This document shows positions 23,235-34,194 of a stretch of 64,000 nt of DNA, piece after piece. The first letter of the stretch is position 1; the number at the start of each line of letters is the position of its first letter. A program made the translations under genes and the position numbers. The DNA lies in assembly GCA_004835665.1 (NCBI GenBank), contig RBKR01000026.1:62001-126000 (forward strand), written 5' to 3'. The DNA is from Phoma sp. XZ068 (taxonomy: Eukaryota; Ascomycota; Dothideomycetes; Pleosporales; Didymellaceae). The notes beneath the pieces were generated by a model, which did not search any database, was not told where the DNA came from, and worked only from the letters and a program-made list of their open reading frames with translations.

Positions 23235-24284
23235 CATATATACACTCCCCTCCCCATCTCCTTACTACCTTACTATCCCCCGCACCATACTAACACGCAT
23301 TCCCTACCGTCTAGACATACAATGTCAATCCACTTCCCACAGCATATCTACATAGATGTACAAGATAAAAGCCAAGCGCCGTGCGATAGACATGTAAGTC
23401 TTACCATTCTTAAGTACTTTTAAACCTCATTTGTACTAGCAAACTTACTACCTTGACTACCTTATTTATTAACGACTTTACAGTGGTCATCGATACAAAA
23501 CTTCGGCAATAATTACCCCAGCAAATGAGTTGAAAACCACGTGAAAGGATGGGAGGTTTCGTTTTAATCCTAATAGAGGGCGTGCAGTTGAGGTGTAAAT
23601 AGGAGGTCAAGTAGTGGGTGGTGGAGCAAGTGTATGGACGGGTTTTTGATAAGTTATGCGTAGGGTTTGAGTATGTGTTTGATTGATAATTTGTCAACGG
23701 CTTGTGATGAATAAATCTACTATAGGGGTGGGTACGATAGATTGGCAGAGCAGGTAGAAAACTTCGTGGTCTGATTGATTGATTGGTTCATCTAGATTCC
23801 CGGATGGAGAGTCGTGCAGTTGAGGTTGTGAAGCAGTAAGGTATTGAAGTAGTGGATTAGTGAAGCAGGAGTCTATGAACCTGGTGTATTCTTCAATTTA
23901 CACTTACGTCTCGGTCTCGAGCACGCACGTACGATTAACAATTTGTCAACGACTTTTGACGAACGAATCCACCAACTGACCTCCGTGGAGGGACTGCGTA
24001 ACCAAACGAATGAGAGTGTATGTAAGTAATGGGCGTGGTTCTACGCCCGACGCGTGAGCCACAGCAGTTTCCTCCTCTACTTTCGTACGGAGGGTCGGGA
24101 GCTGAACTGAACAAGTCCCAGGAGACTCCAGCACAAGACAGCACAACACTACACTACGGTACAAACCCCGCAAGTTCTATGGATGCGGACTGTGGACGTG
24201 GACTGGCAAGCTGAATCCTAGCTCAAGCGCACACGTGGACATTCACCAACGTGAATTTCTAGATACTCCACTTCTTGTCGGAGC

Positions 24285-25040
24285 TTGCATACTTGCGTGT
24301 GTGCGTAGCTTGGAGTAAGTGTAAGATCCAGCCAAAGGTTAAGCATAAGGTGTAGCGACTGTGTACTATGGACGTGCACTGAGATGTGGTTGAGCTGAGA
24401 TCAAGGTCTTCTCTCGTGCTTATTGAAGTGTAACATCTAGCAAGCTAATATCCAGCGCAGCTTAGCATTCGGTGCAAGCTCAATGCTGTGTGCTTGGACT
24501 GTGGTATACCAGTGGACTGTGGCTAAGCTGAGCTCGCACGTGGCTGGTTACTCTAGCCTACCCCAATCGCCGGAGCTTGCGTGCTTGCGTAGCTTACAGT
24601 AAGTGTACGACCAAGCAAAAGTAAAGCTCCAGCGACGGTAGACTGTAGATTGTAGAAAGCTGGACTCAAGCTCACGTGGTCGTCCGTGACTACAACTACA
24701 CCACTCTGTTCTAGAATACCTGGCCCCACTCGTTGGTACTTGCGCACTCGCATAGCGTACAGTACAGTAAGTGTACGACCCAATCAAGGATTAAGCTCCA
24801 GTAACGGTAGATTTAGACGTGGGCTGTGGTGAGCTGAACTTAAGTTCTCACGTGGCCGCACCATCGTCAACGTCTAACCTACCCCACCTGCCACGTTTTG
24901 TCCAAATCTGAGTGCTTGCGTAGCTTGAGTATACGACCCAGCGACTGTGTACTGTAAGTAGCTGTGGCTGGCCTGAACTCAAGCTCTCACGTGTGCATCC
25001 ACGCTCTCTGTTCTAGAATGTTTGACCCCACCCCACTTTG
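24285..25040. repeat. Diverged tandem minisatellite, unit roughly 165 bp or longer
   Basis: The anchor phrase GCGTAGCTT, or close variants of it, recurs near 24303, 24587, 24750 and 24918. Each is followed by AGTAAGTGTACGACC-like sequence, a GCGACGGTAGA-like block and a TGTGG..GAGCTGA..CTCACGTGG block, and most copies by TCTGTTCTAGAAT. Spacing between the last three anchors is about 165 bp; the first interval is longer. A further partial copy with CTGCTCTAGAATGTCTGACC lies near 25405-25475. Copies are diverged, so this is an old array. No coding function is evident. Confidence 0.65.
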
Positions 25041-25047
25041 GCATCTA

Positions 25048-25095
25048 CGTCGAAGGCTTTGACTGGAAGCTCGTCGAAGGCTTTGACTGGAAGCT
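25048..25095. repeat. Perfect tandem duplication of a 24-bp unit
   Basis: Two identical 24-base copies (25048-25071, 25072-25095), built on GTCGAAGGCTTTGACTGG, plus the beginning of a third. Looser relatives of the same phrase recur around 25540-25620, suggesting an expanding and decaying satellite at the edge of the larger minisatellite. Confidence 0.85.
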
Positions 25096-26363
25096 CGTCG
25101 AAGCTTGCCCGCCATCTAACTCTTGATAGGAACTTGTCCTGGTTGGCCAATTGCTTCCAGCGGCTTTGAGCCCTACATGTCTCCTTTTGTCTACAACGCA
25201 ATAATGCTCTAAGCCTGGAAGTTAAGATATTCAAAGCTGACTATAAATATAAGCATCAATATAATAATACTGTCTTGTTTAGCAAATTCTTCTCCTATAG
25301 CGCAGGCGTTCTGTTTTGCTCTAGAAGTAAGGTAGCGTTCTACAGGCGTTTAATTGCAAGAATCGAGCTTGTAAGGAAAGGTTCTTCGCAATCTTGAGGT
25401 TCGGTGTGCTGTGCTGTGGTGAGCTGAGCTCGCGTGCGCTGCTCCATCCACATTCTCTGCTCTAGAATGTCTGACCTCACTCTGCATCGTGCGTTGGAGA
25501 CAGAGACGAAGGAGGGGAGCTCGCAGTAGACTGCAGCTGTCTTGCGTCGAAGGCTTGACTGAAGCTTGCGCGGAGAAGGACAGTTTGCGTCAAGGGTCTG
25601 ACTGAAGCTTATCGAAGCTTATGTCGTGTGTCAGAAAAAGTGAGCATCAGCGAAAGGAGTGGCTACATGCATGCATACGTCATCCCTCATCCCTCACCCA
25701 GACTCACAACCACCAACCCTCGCTGCAGGTGTTTCAGAACCCTTAACGTTAGCACCGTCGTCATCGTACAGCAGACTCGTTCGCGATCTGGTAGTGTCAA
25801 TTCGTCGATGCGGACCCTGAAGATCGCTGTGCGGAGTTTGGGTGGTTGCGTCATGCGGGAGATCGGCGGCCGACTAGGAAGAAACTTAAGTTGGTGTAGT
25901 AAACTTACGTAGAATCTGGTAACATTACAGTGGAGTTTTGTGGGATTATTTATGGCTCGCTATAAGAGAATTTATGGTGATGTTACTTTTATGTGAAGGA
26001 CAGGTAACTGGGTTGTGCACGTTAGGTGGGTATGGCTGATGAGGATGTGGGATGATGTCATGGCGAGTTCAATGTGGATGGTATCATGAGTGCATAGTTG
26101 TATGATGGACGATGGATGTGAATGTGAACAAGGTAAATGGTGAATTGTAGTAAGACATTAAGGCTGGTGCTATGCCAGCATAGATAGAAGTAGGTATGGT
26201 AACCCACCCAACGCCTATGTCGTACCTCGACAGGACCCAACCGCCTCATCTCAACTTGAGAAGAAAGAAAATAAAGGAAGGATAACGCGCTTGCTGAACG
26301 CGTGATCAGACCTGTAACAGTCTGCAAACACCACCCAGAACCACATCACAGTCGTGAATGTGA

Positions 26364-27161
26364 TTAGAAAACTCCCCCTTCAAGCTCAACCCCCAACGCT
26401 CCTCTACACGCTGCCCTCACTGTCCTCTTCGCCTCACTCTCCACCATTCGACTTGTCTGTTCACTCCCATTCCACTTGATCCCGACCACCTTCCCGGCCC
26501 CCTCACCCTTCAGATCCATCACGACAAACAGCTCCGCTACCTTCAACCCCGTCCACGCGCGGTGGAAGTGCACTTTCAGCTTGCCGTTGACATCTGGGCC
26601 CTCGGAGAAAACGAACCACTGGTCCGTGAGGTACTCGGGCGCGATGCCGGTGTAGAGCGCGTGGACTTGGGAGGGCGGGAGGAAGAGGTCCCACGGCCCG
26701 ATGCGGGTGTTGTGTGGGAATGGGGAGGCGGGATGGGCGGTGCGAGGGGTGCGAGAGTGGGTGGAGGATGTGGTGTCTGTGCTGCGACGGCTGGAGTGGC
26801 TGGAGTGGTTTGAGCGGGTGGGTGAAATTGGTACGCGGGAGAATTGGTTGGAGATGGGAAGATCTGGGAACGAGGCTGAGTCGTTGCGGGTGTGTCTTGT
26901 TGGCTTGGTGTCGAGGGGTGGGAGAGAGGGTGGTGAGGTGGGGACGCGGTTGAATGGGCGTTCAGGCTGTCGTTCAGGCGACCGCCGTACGAGCTTTCGC
27001 GGCGATGGAGGCGGTGGTGATTGTGGTGATTGAGGCTCGCTCGGTGTGTCGATGATGGGACTTGATATTACGAGAGGCCTCTCTCGTCCGGTGAAGCGTC
27101 GAAAGATGGATGCCTTCTTGAATAGCAGCGGAGGCTGCGGGGTGGTGTCGATAGCCAACAT
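26364..27161 (-). CDS. Hypothetical Ser/Pro-rich protein
   Basis: A 265-residue open frame from the ATG at 27161. The N-terminal 60% is low-complexity, rich in Ser, Pro, Arg and Thr (for example SPPPPSPRKLVRR and SSHSSRRSTDTTSSTHSRT), consistent with a disordered, phosphorylatable region. The C-terminal 110 residues look folded: GPWDLFLPPSQVHALYTG, LTDQWFVFSEGPDVNGKLKVHFHRAWTG cut into conserved-looking blocks, and LFVVMDL followed by KWNGSEQT. I recognise this as the style of a conserved fungal protein of unknown function but cannot name a domain. A short upstream exon cannot be excluded. Confidence 0.55.
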   Translation of the reverse strand: MLAIDTTPQPPLLFKKASIFRRFTGRERPLVISSPIIDTPSEPQSPQSPPPPSPRKLVRRSPERQPERPFNRVPTSPPSLPPLDTKPTRHTRNDSASFPDLPISNQFSRVPISPTRSNHSSHSSRRSTDTTSSTHSRTPRTAHPASPFPHNTRIGPWDLFLPPSQVHALYTGIAPEYLTDQWFVFSEGPDVNGKLKVHFHRAWTGLKVAELFVVMDLKGEGAGKVVGIKWNGSEQTSRMVESEAKRTVRAACRGALGVELEGGVF

Positions 27162-28570
27162 GTCGAAATATTGATCCAAACTTTGCTTCTGTCAGGCGGT
27201 GCCTTAGTTCAGGTACGAGCGACGGCAGTGGAGAGGTCGAAAAGCAAGAATAGCGAAGCTGAGAATGGATGGGGTTCTATCGTATATGCACATCAGCAAT
27301 CAGCATATCTTGCCAGGATCTCGACTCAGCCCGCCCCGCCACGGTTTTCGTAGGCTGACGCTGAGCTCGCTGAGCTCGCGTTCTTTAGGTTGCTATCCCT
27401 GTCTTGACCTGCCAAGTGCTGCACGCTCGGCCAAATCCCAGGGTCAGGAACCCCTCCAAGAGACGGGAACGGCACAAAACAAGCACAAGCCCCGCGCTTG
27501 CTGGAGGGCCTTTGCAGAATTGCTCAGGCATGATGGAATGCACCGCATTCGCAGCCCACTAGCGTCCCGGTGTTTGCTGCATCCGGCACTCGTCACCATC
27601 TTGGGAAGATCAGCGGGCCCACTCGACGGCAGCCAGCACGGACGCGCGCGACCTCAGCGAGGCTGCCACGACGGCCGCACGGTCCAGAACAGACGCCGGT
27701 GGGAAATCTGGTACGCCAGCCTCGCGTAGCCTTCTGGCCTCACGGTCGGTCGCTACACATCGCGAGCTGTATAGATAGTCGAGATCACCCGCCTGCAAGG
27801 CGAATCCGCCTCGCCAGCACCGTGCCGTGTCTTCAGCTCGAGATTGTCGAAGCCGTCACGACTATCGCTCAGCTGCATCTGGGCTCGACGTCTGATATCG
27901 GCCCCGCGTAGCCGAGACTCAGAAAGCTTTGCTGGATTCGCTGGACAATTCGAAAGCATAGAGTTGAGCAATGACCAACGAGATTCTTCGACGGTTTCTA
28001 CAGCCGAAAAGAATGCATGCGGATTGGCTGCGCTGAGCAGATCGCAAAAAGCCATGCCCTCTTTCTCAGCCGCGAACTCGGAGTGGGCGATCATGCAGAA
28101 TCGTGGTCCGGAAGCGTCAGTAGCGTAAACCGCAGATCCCACGGGTCAATGACTTCATGTAATTGCCGATCTGTTCCTGTCGAGGCGTCTCTCGATTGAG
28201 ATCCCCGTTTCTCACTGCGTTATCAGAGGCCAATCACGAATCCTCCCACGCAGAATTGCGCAACATTACCGCGACTGCCGTTTGACAGGTCGGTACAGAC
28301 ATCCGTAAAACACAGCGTCGGAACACAAAGTTCGGCTATGCATTAGTCTACAAAGAGACGCTTTGGTGCTACTTCGTTGTACGCAGACGCTGGACGGTGA
28401 ATGATGATGTGATTTGTAGGCTGGAAGGATGGCTTTGGAGTTTTGTAGTAGGCTAGCTGAATACTGTGCGGTCGCAGACAGCCACTCTACTGCTGGCATG
28501 TAATAGTTCGCCCTCCCACACTGTTCGACTCCAGTCACCGTCGAAGGGACGAAACCCACTCGTCTCAACT
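27162..28570. other. Region without a recognisable gene
   Basis: Several medium open frames occur on the minus strand, notably 27753-28142 (129 codons) and 28266-28592 (108 codons). None shows a known domain or a convincing splice-linked continuation. Base composition is similar to coding DNA of the neighbourhood, so an unrecognised or decayed gene is possible. Confidence 0.35.
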
Positions 28571-28950
28571 CTACTGCGCTGGCAGCATCCATGCGTATTT
28601 GATATTCTCTAGGTTGAGGTGTATAGCACCTTTACTCATTAGCCTAGAATGGTCGACACCATGGACATCCACATACCCAGTCTCGACTGCACTGCTTTCC
28701 AATGCAGCCACCACCGCCAAGACTGCCGCTGCCAAGCTTCTCACCAAAGTCGGTACCATAGATACCGAATCCAGTATGCTTGGCAATCTCACCCACTTCC
28801 TCTTTGGTCTCGAACTCGGTACTGGAGACAGGCGACTTGATAAAGTTTGCGAAAGAGATCCAGGTACCGGTACTTCACCCCGCAACACTGACAGCACGTG
28901 TTCCAGACGCAGGTACAGATCTGGTCGAGATGTAACTAACCCTGAGTGAC
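28571..28950 (-). pseudogene. Possible gene remnant of unknown family
   Basis: Two minus-strand segments look protein-coding: one around 28720-28860 reads STEFETKEEVGEIAKHTGFG, and one from about 28690 to 28571 reads ETGYVDVHGVDHSRLMSKG followed by NLENIKYAWMLP. They are in different frames but can be joined by a GT-AG intron of about 58 bp (donor GTGAGAAG, acceptor GTGCAG). Upstream the frame is closed by a stop and no start codon is evident, so this is either the 3' end of an unrecognised gene or a relic. Confidence 0.3.
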
Positions 28951-29552
28951 TTTGCCATTGCCACTGCCAATATACGACCAGACCGCAGATCAGGCTCTAC
29001 ATTCGCACAGCAGAGAATTTACCATGGCCTTGGGATCTCGGTTACCTTTCGATGCGCTGGACCTTCCCCGCGTGTCGGGAGTCCAGATGCCGAGCACGAT
29101 GCCTTAGCGCGGGCGTGCGGCGCAAATGGCTGTGCAAGTGGAGACCTATCAACGACCGCACGGTACTAATGGGGCTTGCCGATGCTGTTCCGCGGAGGGC
29201 AGCACCGATATCTGCGATGAGCGTGTGGTTTGTTGGTGGGTGTGGGAATAGGCTATTAGAAAGCTGTGAATTCCATTGTTGTAATAAGCTGTGGCTTTTG
29301 GTTGTTACCAAGGAAACATACCGTGTTAAGCATCTCAGTGGCTTATATCGGAATATACGTGAACTGACTTATCGATAGAGCTGTACCGTGAGCCATAGCT
29401 ACACTTGACTATTTAGCGAAGTAGATTAATGCAAGGACAAGCTATGCTAATAGTGTATTACACAACCAGTGCTTATGCTTGCTTCGCACAAGTAATCTTG
29501 AATGTCCAAACATACTTGTCGCGGTTTACGATACTATTACTTAGGTCAAAAA

Positions 29553-30529
29553 TCAAACGCCAATCCTAAGTCCTTGGCGGAGTAGTAACATACTGTTGTT
29601 AACAACAATGTTGGCCAAATCCAGCACGATGTCCTCGCCTGTCATGTAGTCAGTGTCTTTTGTTATGTAGGTTTTATCCAAACAGGAAGGATCTATGCCT
29701 TTGTTGCCCTCGAACCTTTTGCCTGAGAAAATTGATGCCTTTTTGGGTCGGCCACTATCGCACCACAGGATTTCGGTGTCGTGGTTGTAGATCAAGGTCT
29801 CCATTTGAGGATTTAGAATATCTTTCATGAGATTGTCTGGCTCTACGTAGCCAGTTATTTGATAAACTGGTAAGTGTAAGGGTACGTAGGCGGGCGGTCG
29901 TAGTAGTTCCCTTGTTAGTTTTGGTCCCAGTCGATGGACACGTAGGCTGACTTGAACCATTCTGGCATACTGAAGTATCTTCCTGGTTCGCTAATATTAT
30001 CACGAAGTTTGAATTCGACGTAATAATGCGTATCTCGTTGGATTGTTGGGTGCTGTTCCTTGGCATTATCGAGCAGTTCTTTGATGAAGTTCCGCTTTTG
30101 GTCGTAGTGTACAGTGGATCACCGGCTAACTAACTCGGCCATGTTGAGAGCGACCAACCATCATGAGGCTTTGTACAATAATGGTGTTAGTGCTGCTCAA
30201 GTAACTCGCTGCTACTAAATAAAGTGCAATCTTACAAGTGACCGGGACGAGATATTATGCTCCAGCACTAGCAACCTAATCCGGCCAGTCTGTTGCGTCG
30301 AAGTGCGTATCGGTAAAGTTTGAAATGAACTAGTCGTAGTAGAGTCCTTTGCGTATGTATCACGATGATATTGGTATATCTGGCTCCTGAGATTCAGCTG
30401 CATCATGTCAGGAGGAGTGGTGCCTAGAGAGTTTGGCTCGACGGTCCGTTTCGAGGCTTCATCCAAGGTCAATTCGTTCTCCTTATGCTTGCATGATGGG
30501 TAATTTCCGCGCTGAAAGAAGACATGCAT
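29553..30529 (-). other. Unresolved hypothetical locus, possibly decayed
   Basis: Three coding-looking minus-strand segments follow one another: 30529-30215, about 30105-29948 (includes RDTHYYVEFKLRDNISEPG and MPEWFKSAYVSIDWDQ), and about 29900-29553 (includes ILNPQMETLIYNHDTEILWC and KTYITKDTDYMTGEDIVLDL). I could not join them with phase-consistent introns; stops separate the second and third. No family recognised. The segments may belong to one broken gene. Confidence 0.3.
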
Positions 30530-30631
30530 GCAGATTCACGCGCAGCGCGCCAATTGGGAGATCTTTATGTCAAGTATAACTACGCAACGCCATCAATATT
30601 GAAGAAACTATCATACTACCTAGCCATCCCA

Positions 30632-31771
30632 CTATCGAAGCTTACTTGCTCTGTGATTCTCCAGAATCTCGACAATGTCGTCATGGCCCCACATTCTTGC
30701 CAGTTCATCCACGCTGATGTCCTTCAACTTAGTATCAAGGCCCCATGCTGTGATATTCACGTCTGCGCCTCTTTCCAACAAAAGCTCGACTAAATCCTTC
30801 TTGCCGTACTGTACTGCCTGATGCAGCGCGTTCATCTTGCCCCACTGATGTAGATCGCCGCTAAAATCGTTCATCCAATCAATATTAGCACTGCGGAGGA
30901 TGTCGATTCCGGCACCCTGATCCAAGAGGTATTGAATGACGGGTCTTTGATCGTTTGAAGCAGAATGTGTGCTTACAGCATATCCGACAAGCCCTGCGGA
31001 CGGACCTGTAGGAGATATGTCACCACCAGCCTCAACGATCAAGGCCAATGTAGAGAGCGATGCAACTCGAGCAGCTTGATGAAGCGTTGTGTATTGGGGT
31101 CTTAGGCTCGGAGCATTGGGGTTAGCGCCACGAGCCAAACACCAACGAACCAGTGCCTCATCGTGAGACAGACAGCTGTCATTCATTAGACAGTGATTCA
31201 TCGTGCAGGCCTAAGCCTCTCAAGCAGGAACCTGGGCCAACACTCACCCTAATGCGGTATTACCAATCCCAAGCACGGGTCTGTTGATATCCCACTTCCC
31301 ATGATCCATGAGCCACTGTAGGATCTCCGTGTCCTTCGACTTCATCATCAATACCACCAAGGCTCCCATTGCACGGTCGTTGACATGGATTCCGTATGCA
31401 AGAAGCAGCTGTGCGAGGTCCTTACGCTCTGGCTCCAATTCGAAGCAGTCCTCCATGGCACTTGATTCGCTAAACCACTCCAGAACTAATGGATGCAATC
31501 TAGAGACATTGTTAAGGTCAGACGTATCAACGACCCATTTAGCCAAGAAATTATTGACCGCTGTAATTGTTGGGTTACTACGGACCAGACCGCAGAACTG
31601 GAAGGTCAACTTCTTCAATTCCTGACCGAGAGGCTGCTTTGGTTTCCCGAGACTGATGAAGGCGATCGGTCGTTCACGGGTCGGAGCAGTTGATCGTCTG
31701 GGTTCTTCCCATCGCGGTGACGTGGGAGATGTGGGCAAGTCATCGACAGTTAATGTCGTACCTTGAGACAT
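30632..31771 (-). CDS. Ankyrin-repeat protein
   Basis: Two exons, 31771-31248 and 31175-30632, with a 72-bp intron (GTGAGT donor, CTAAT branch) encode 355 residues. The C-terminal half holds ankyrin repeats: EALVRWCLARGANPNAPS, TTLHQAARVASLSTLALIVEAGG, YLLDQGAGIDI and NALHQAVQYGKKDLVELLLERGADVN. The N-terminal half is a less regular helical region that may contain diverged repeats (LLLAYGIHVNDRAMGALV). Ankyrin repeats bind partner proteins; no enzymatic domain is present. Such stand-alone ankyrin proteins are frequent and rapidly evolving in filamentous fungi. The intron falls inside a repeat, and the joined reading (TALG then CLSHDEALVRW) restores its pattern, which supports the model. Confidence 0.75.
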
Positions 31772-32601
31772 GATTGAGGAGATTGCAAAAGTAGTGAATG
31801 GTGAAATTGGGAAGGGGTGAAATGTCCCTCTTTAACCTAACCGTGAGCCGGCGGGTTTGTTGGGTCGCGCCGCAATGGTGCATTAGCAACATTATCGGGC
31901 ATTAAAAACACCACTCTACGTCTTCTCTACTCCGCCCGCATCATCCATCTGCTTTCCTGCGCGCTATTGTGAAACGTCCCAAACTTTCCTTATCCTTGTT
32001 CTTTTCCGGCCCATGGACCTTTTGATCAATCTTGGATGCAGATGGATGCTAAATTGAGCAACATTGTGCAATGCAGCATCTTTCTAGCTCTTATTATAGA
32101 CGAGCGCCAGCTCATGCAATGCTCACCATGAATCCCATAATTCAATGGAAGCTTCTGAAGATAAGTATGGAATGTTCAATATCGGAGCCATAGGGCCTCG
32201 CGCATCACGGCTTGCTCAGCCCACTTGACAAGTGAGAGCCGAGACATCATCTCCTTTGTCGGGGGATTCTGCAGTTTACCACCAGTCATGGCCAGCACAG
32301 ATAACAGTTTCTAGTCAGTCCACCCGACTACATCGAAGAATGTAGTTTTCTGGGACTGCCAATCCCAGTTCAACTCCGTTGGACCAAGCGGCAGACAGTA
32401 ACATTGCGAGTCATCAGGCAATTGATCATATATAAGAAATAATACAATTGTCATAACCTTAGATCAAACCATATGCAACATCCCAATCTCAAAACCAACG
32501 ACTCTTGGTCTATCCTTCCCTCCCTTCCTAAACCTTTTCCAGCTCGTCTTTATCTTGGATTTGCTTTACGACTAGCCATTGCGGATTAGTTGCCCTGATT
32601 T

Positions 32602-32603
<2 letters not shown>
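31772..32603. other. Intergenic region
   Basis: No supported gene. It should contain the ankyrin-gene promoter on the left and the promoter of the secreted-protein gene on the right. Confidence 0.5.

Positions 32604-32636
<33 letters not shown>
32604..32636. repeat. Homopolymer of 33 adenines ending in a start codon
   Basis: An uninterrupted run of 33 A residues whose last A is the A of the ATG at 32636. On the sense strand it would form a poly(A) leader directly before translation start. Such long homopolymers mutate in length quickly and are prone to sequencing error. Confidence 0.95.
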
Positions 32637-32638
<2 letters not shown>

Positions 32639-33592
32639 CATATCCTTCAAGCAATCGTACTTGCCTCGAGCTATCTTGGCATAGTGAGCGCAGCTGCAAT
32701 CCCAAAGACCAGGTGCGCAACCTAGAAATTCGGCGTCACTGTTTATACGTTAACTAATCAGGAAACAATAGTTATGCGAATTCATTATCGGAATACTCCA
32801 TTTGATCGAACGAACTTACGCGACGTGCGCCAACGGATTCAGTCTGCGGAAAGAGTCCTCTCCTCTGTACCAATTGCTCCAAGGCGAAACTCATCATCAC
32901 AAAATCTTGGAAAGTCTGTCTACCCGGAAAGGGTAAGAAATGCCCTCCTTCACAGACACCATCACCCTCGAAGCCTGCTCCCAGTCCGCCCAAGACAGTC
33001 ACACCGACTCCACACAAACCACAAACCCCAAAAGTGGGTCCTAAGCCCGCCCCGAAGTGCATACCAAAGAAAGGACAACAATGCAAACGCAACTTTGACG
33101 TCGTCGCTTCAAAAGTCACTGAAAGCGTAGAACTTGTGAACCGTGCAAATTACAATATCCCCATGTACGCCTTCGAGACACACTCTTGGGAAGCCGGTGA
33201 TACGATTGGGACTGAGCAGCTGTCTGCTTGTACATTCGTTGCAATCTGGGATCAGAACCAGTTTCTTGCTGCGCACATTCCTCCTGGTCAGCTGCAGCCA
33301 CAGCAAGTTGATGAGGGTCCACTTATAGCATGGTATCTGAACAAATTCCGTGGCGCCCTCCGACAGTACCCATAGGAAAGGAGGATACTTTTTCTACAAA
33401 GACAGCCTGCCGGATAAAGACCAAAAAGCCATCAAAGACATGTACAGCACACACGGTGTTATTCCCAAGGTGAAACCGTATACCTATCAAGATAACACTG
33501 CTGGGTACAAAGTCGTTGTCTCAAGAAAAATGGAGCAACTTACCTTCAATCCCGACATCACAGAAAGTTTGATGCCTATCGGACCTTCTTGA
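32636..33592 (+). pseudogene. Secreted Pro/Lys-rich protein with early in-frame stop
   Basis: Exon 1 (32636-32712) encodes a signal peptide, MHILQAIVLASSYLGIVSAA. A 59-bp intron (32713-32771) leads into exon 2 (32772-33332), which meets an in-frame TGA at 32803-32805 and then stays open for about 175 codons. A 43-bp intron (33333-33375, TG joined to G gives Trp) leads to exon 3 (33376-33592). Past the stop lie a Cys-containing segment (CGKSPLLCTNCSKAK), a Pro/Lys/Thr linker and a globular C-terminal domain with KGGYFFYKDSLPDKDQKA. No alternative splice acceptor in phase avoids the TGA. If the first intron is modelled correctly the gene is nonfunctional; otherwise an unseen exon arrangement bypasses the stop. 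Family unknown; a secreted, possibly effector-like role is inference. Confidence 0.55.
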
Positions 33593-34194
33593 AGTTGGTC
33601 TCAACGATGGACTCATGTTTTCAGTTTCACGCGCCAGAACGCAAGAGGTCATAACGGATTTGATGTCGACAACGCGTGACCTACGCTGTGCGAGTGACAT
33701 TTGCCAAACATGGCTAATCCGATAACCTTTGACATCAATGTTAATCTTGACGCAGTTCATTTTCGGTACAGGAAGGATAGGCGTTACTTGGTTTTCCTAC
33801 ACAAGCTGGCCTTGCTGTGATGTAAATATAGACTAGGATAGAATTTGCTTTTCTGTTATAGTTTCTGCCTGTTACATGTTCCATCTCAATCTCCGTTGAT
33901 ATTATTTAGCTCGCCGCATTTAGCTGTCAAATTCCATCAGACAGCCGTCTTGATTGTTCGTATGCCCTCTCTACTCATTCTTGAAATGGTATACTTACAG
34001 AACGTCAACAACCTCAGCAGCCCATCTCCCCGAAGCGCGGCCACCAACATAATGTTACTATCTTCATCTTGCAGGAATTTTTCAAGCGGAATTGACGGAG
34101 AAACAACAGACGCAGTGCTTAGAAATAGGGACAGGGATAGTTCTTACGACAGACGGGCCTCTTTTTAGCAGTCAGAGTTCAGACTACACCCAAG
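33593..34194. other. Intergenic region between convergent genes
   Basis: Holds only short open frames. It should contain the 3' UTRs of the secreted-protein gene and of the DUF7580 protein gene. Confidence 0.5.

Larger units (their letters stand above)
22645..26363. other. Long intergenic region rich in simple and tandem repeats
   Basis: About 3.7 kb with no supported gene. It opens with a purine-rich AGCGG/AAGCG tract directly after the EDEM stop codon (22646-22720), then TA-rich alternating DNA (22770-22795), a short ATCC microsatellite (near 23217-23234), and from about 24.2 kb a set of diverged tandem repeats described separately. Open frames here are short and repeat-derived. Confidence 0.6.

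Noticed and set aside
23000..23300. Possible telomere-like or CRISPR-like short repeats
   Set aside because: The ATCC units are a simple microsatellite; there are no regular spacers and no TTAGGG arrays.
25013..25234. Minus-strand frame with repeated FDELPVKA octapeptide
   Set aside because: It arises from the 24-bp tandem duplication; the surrounding sequence shows no coding signature.
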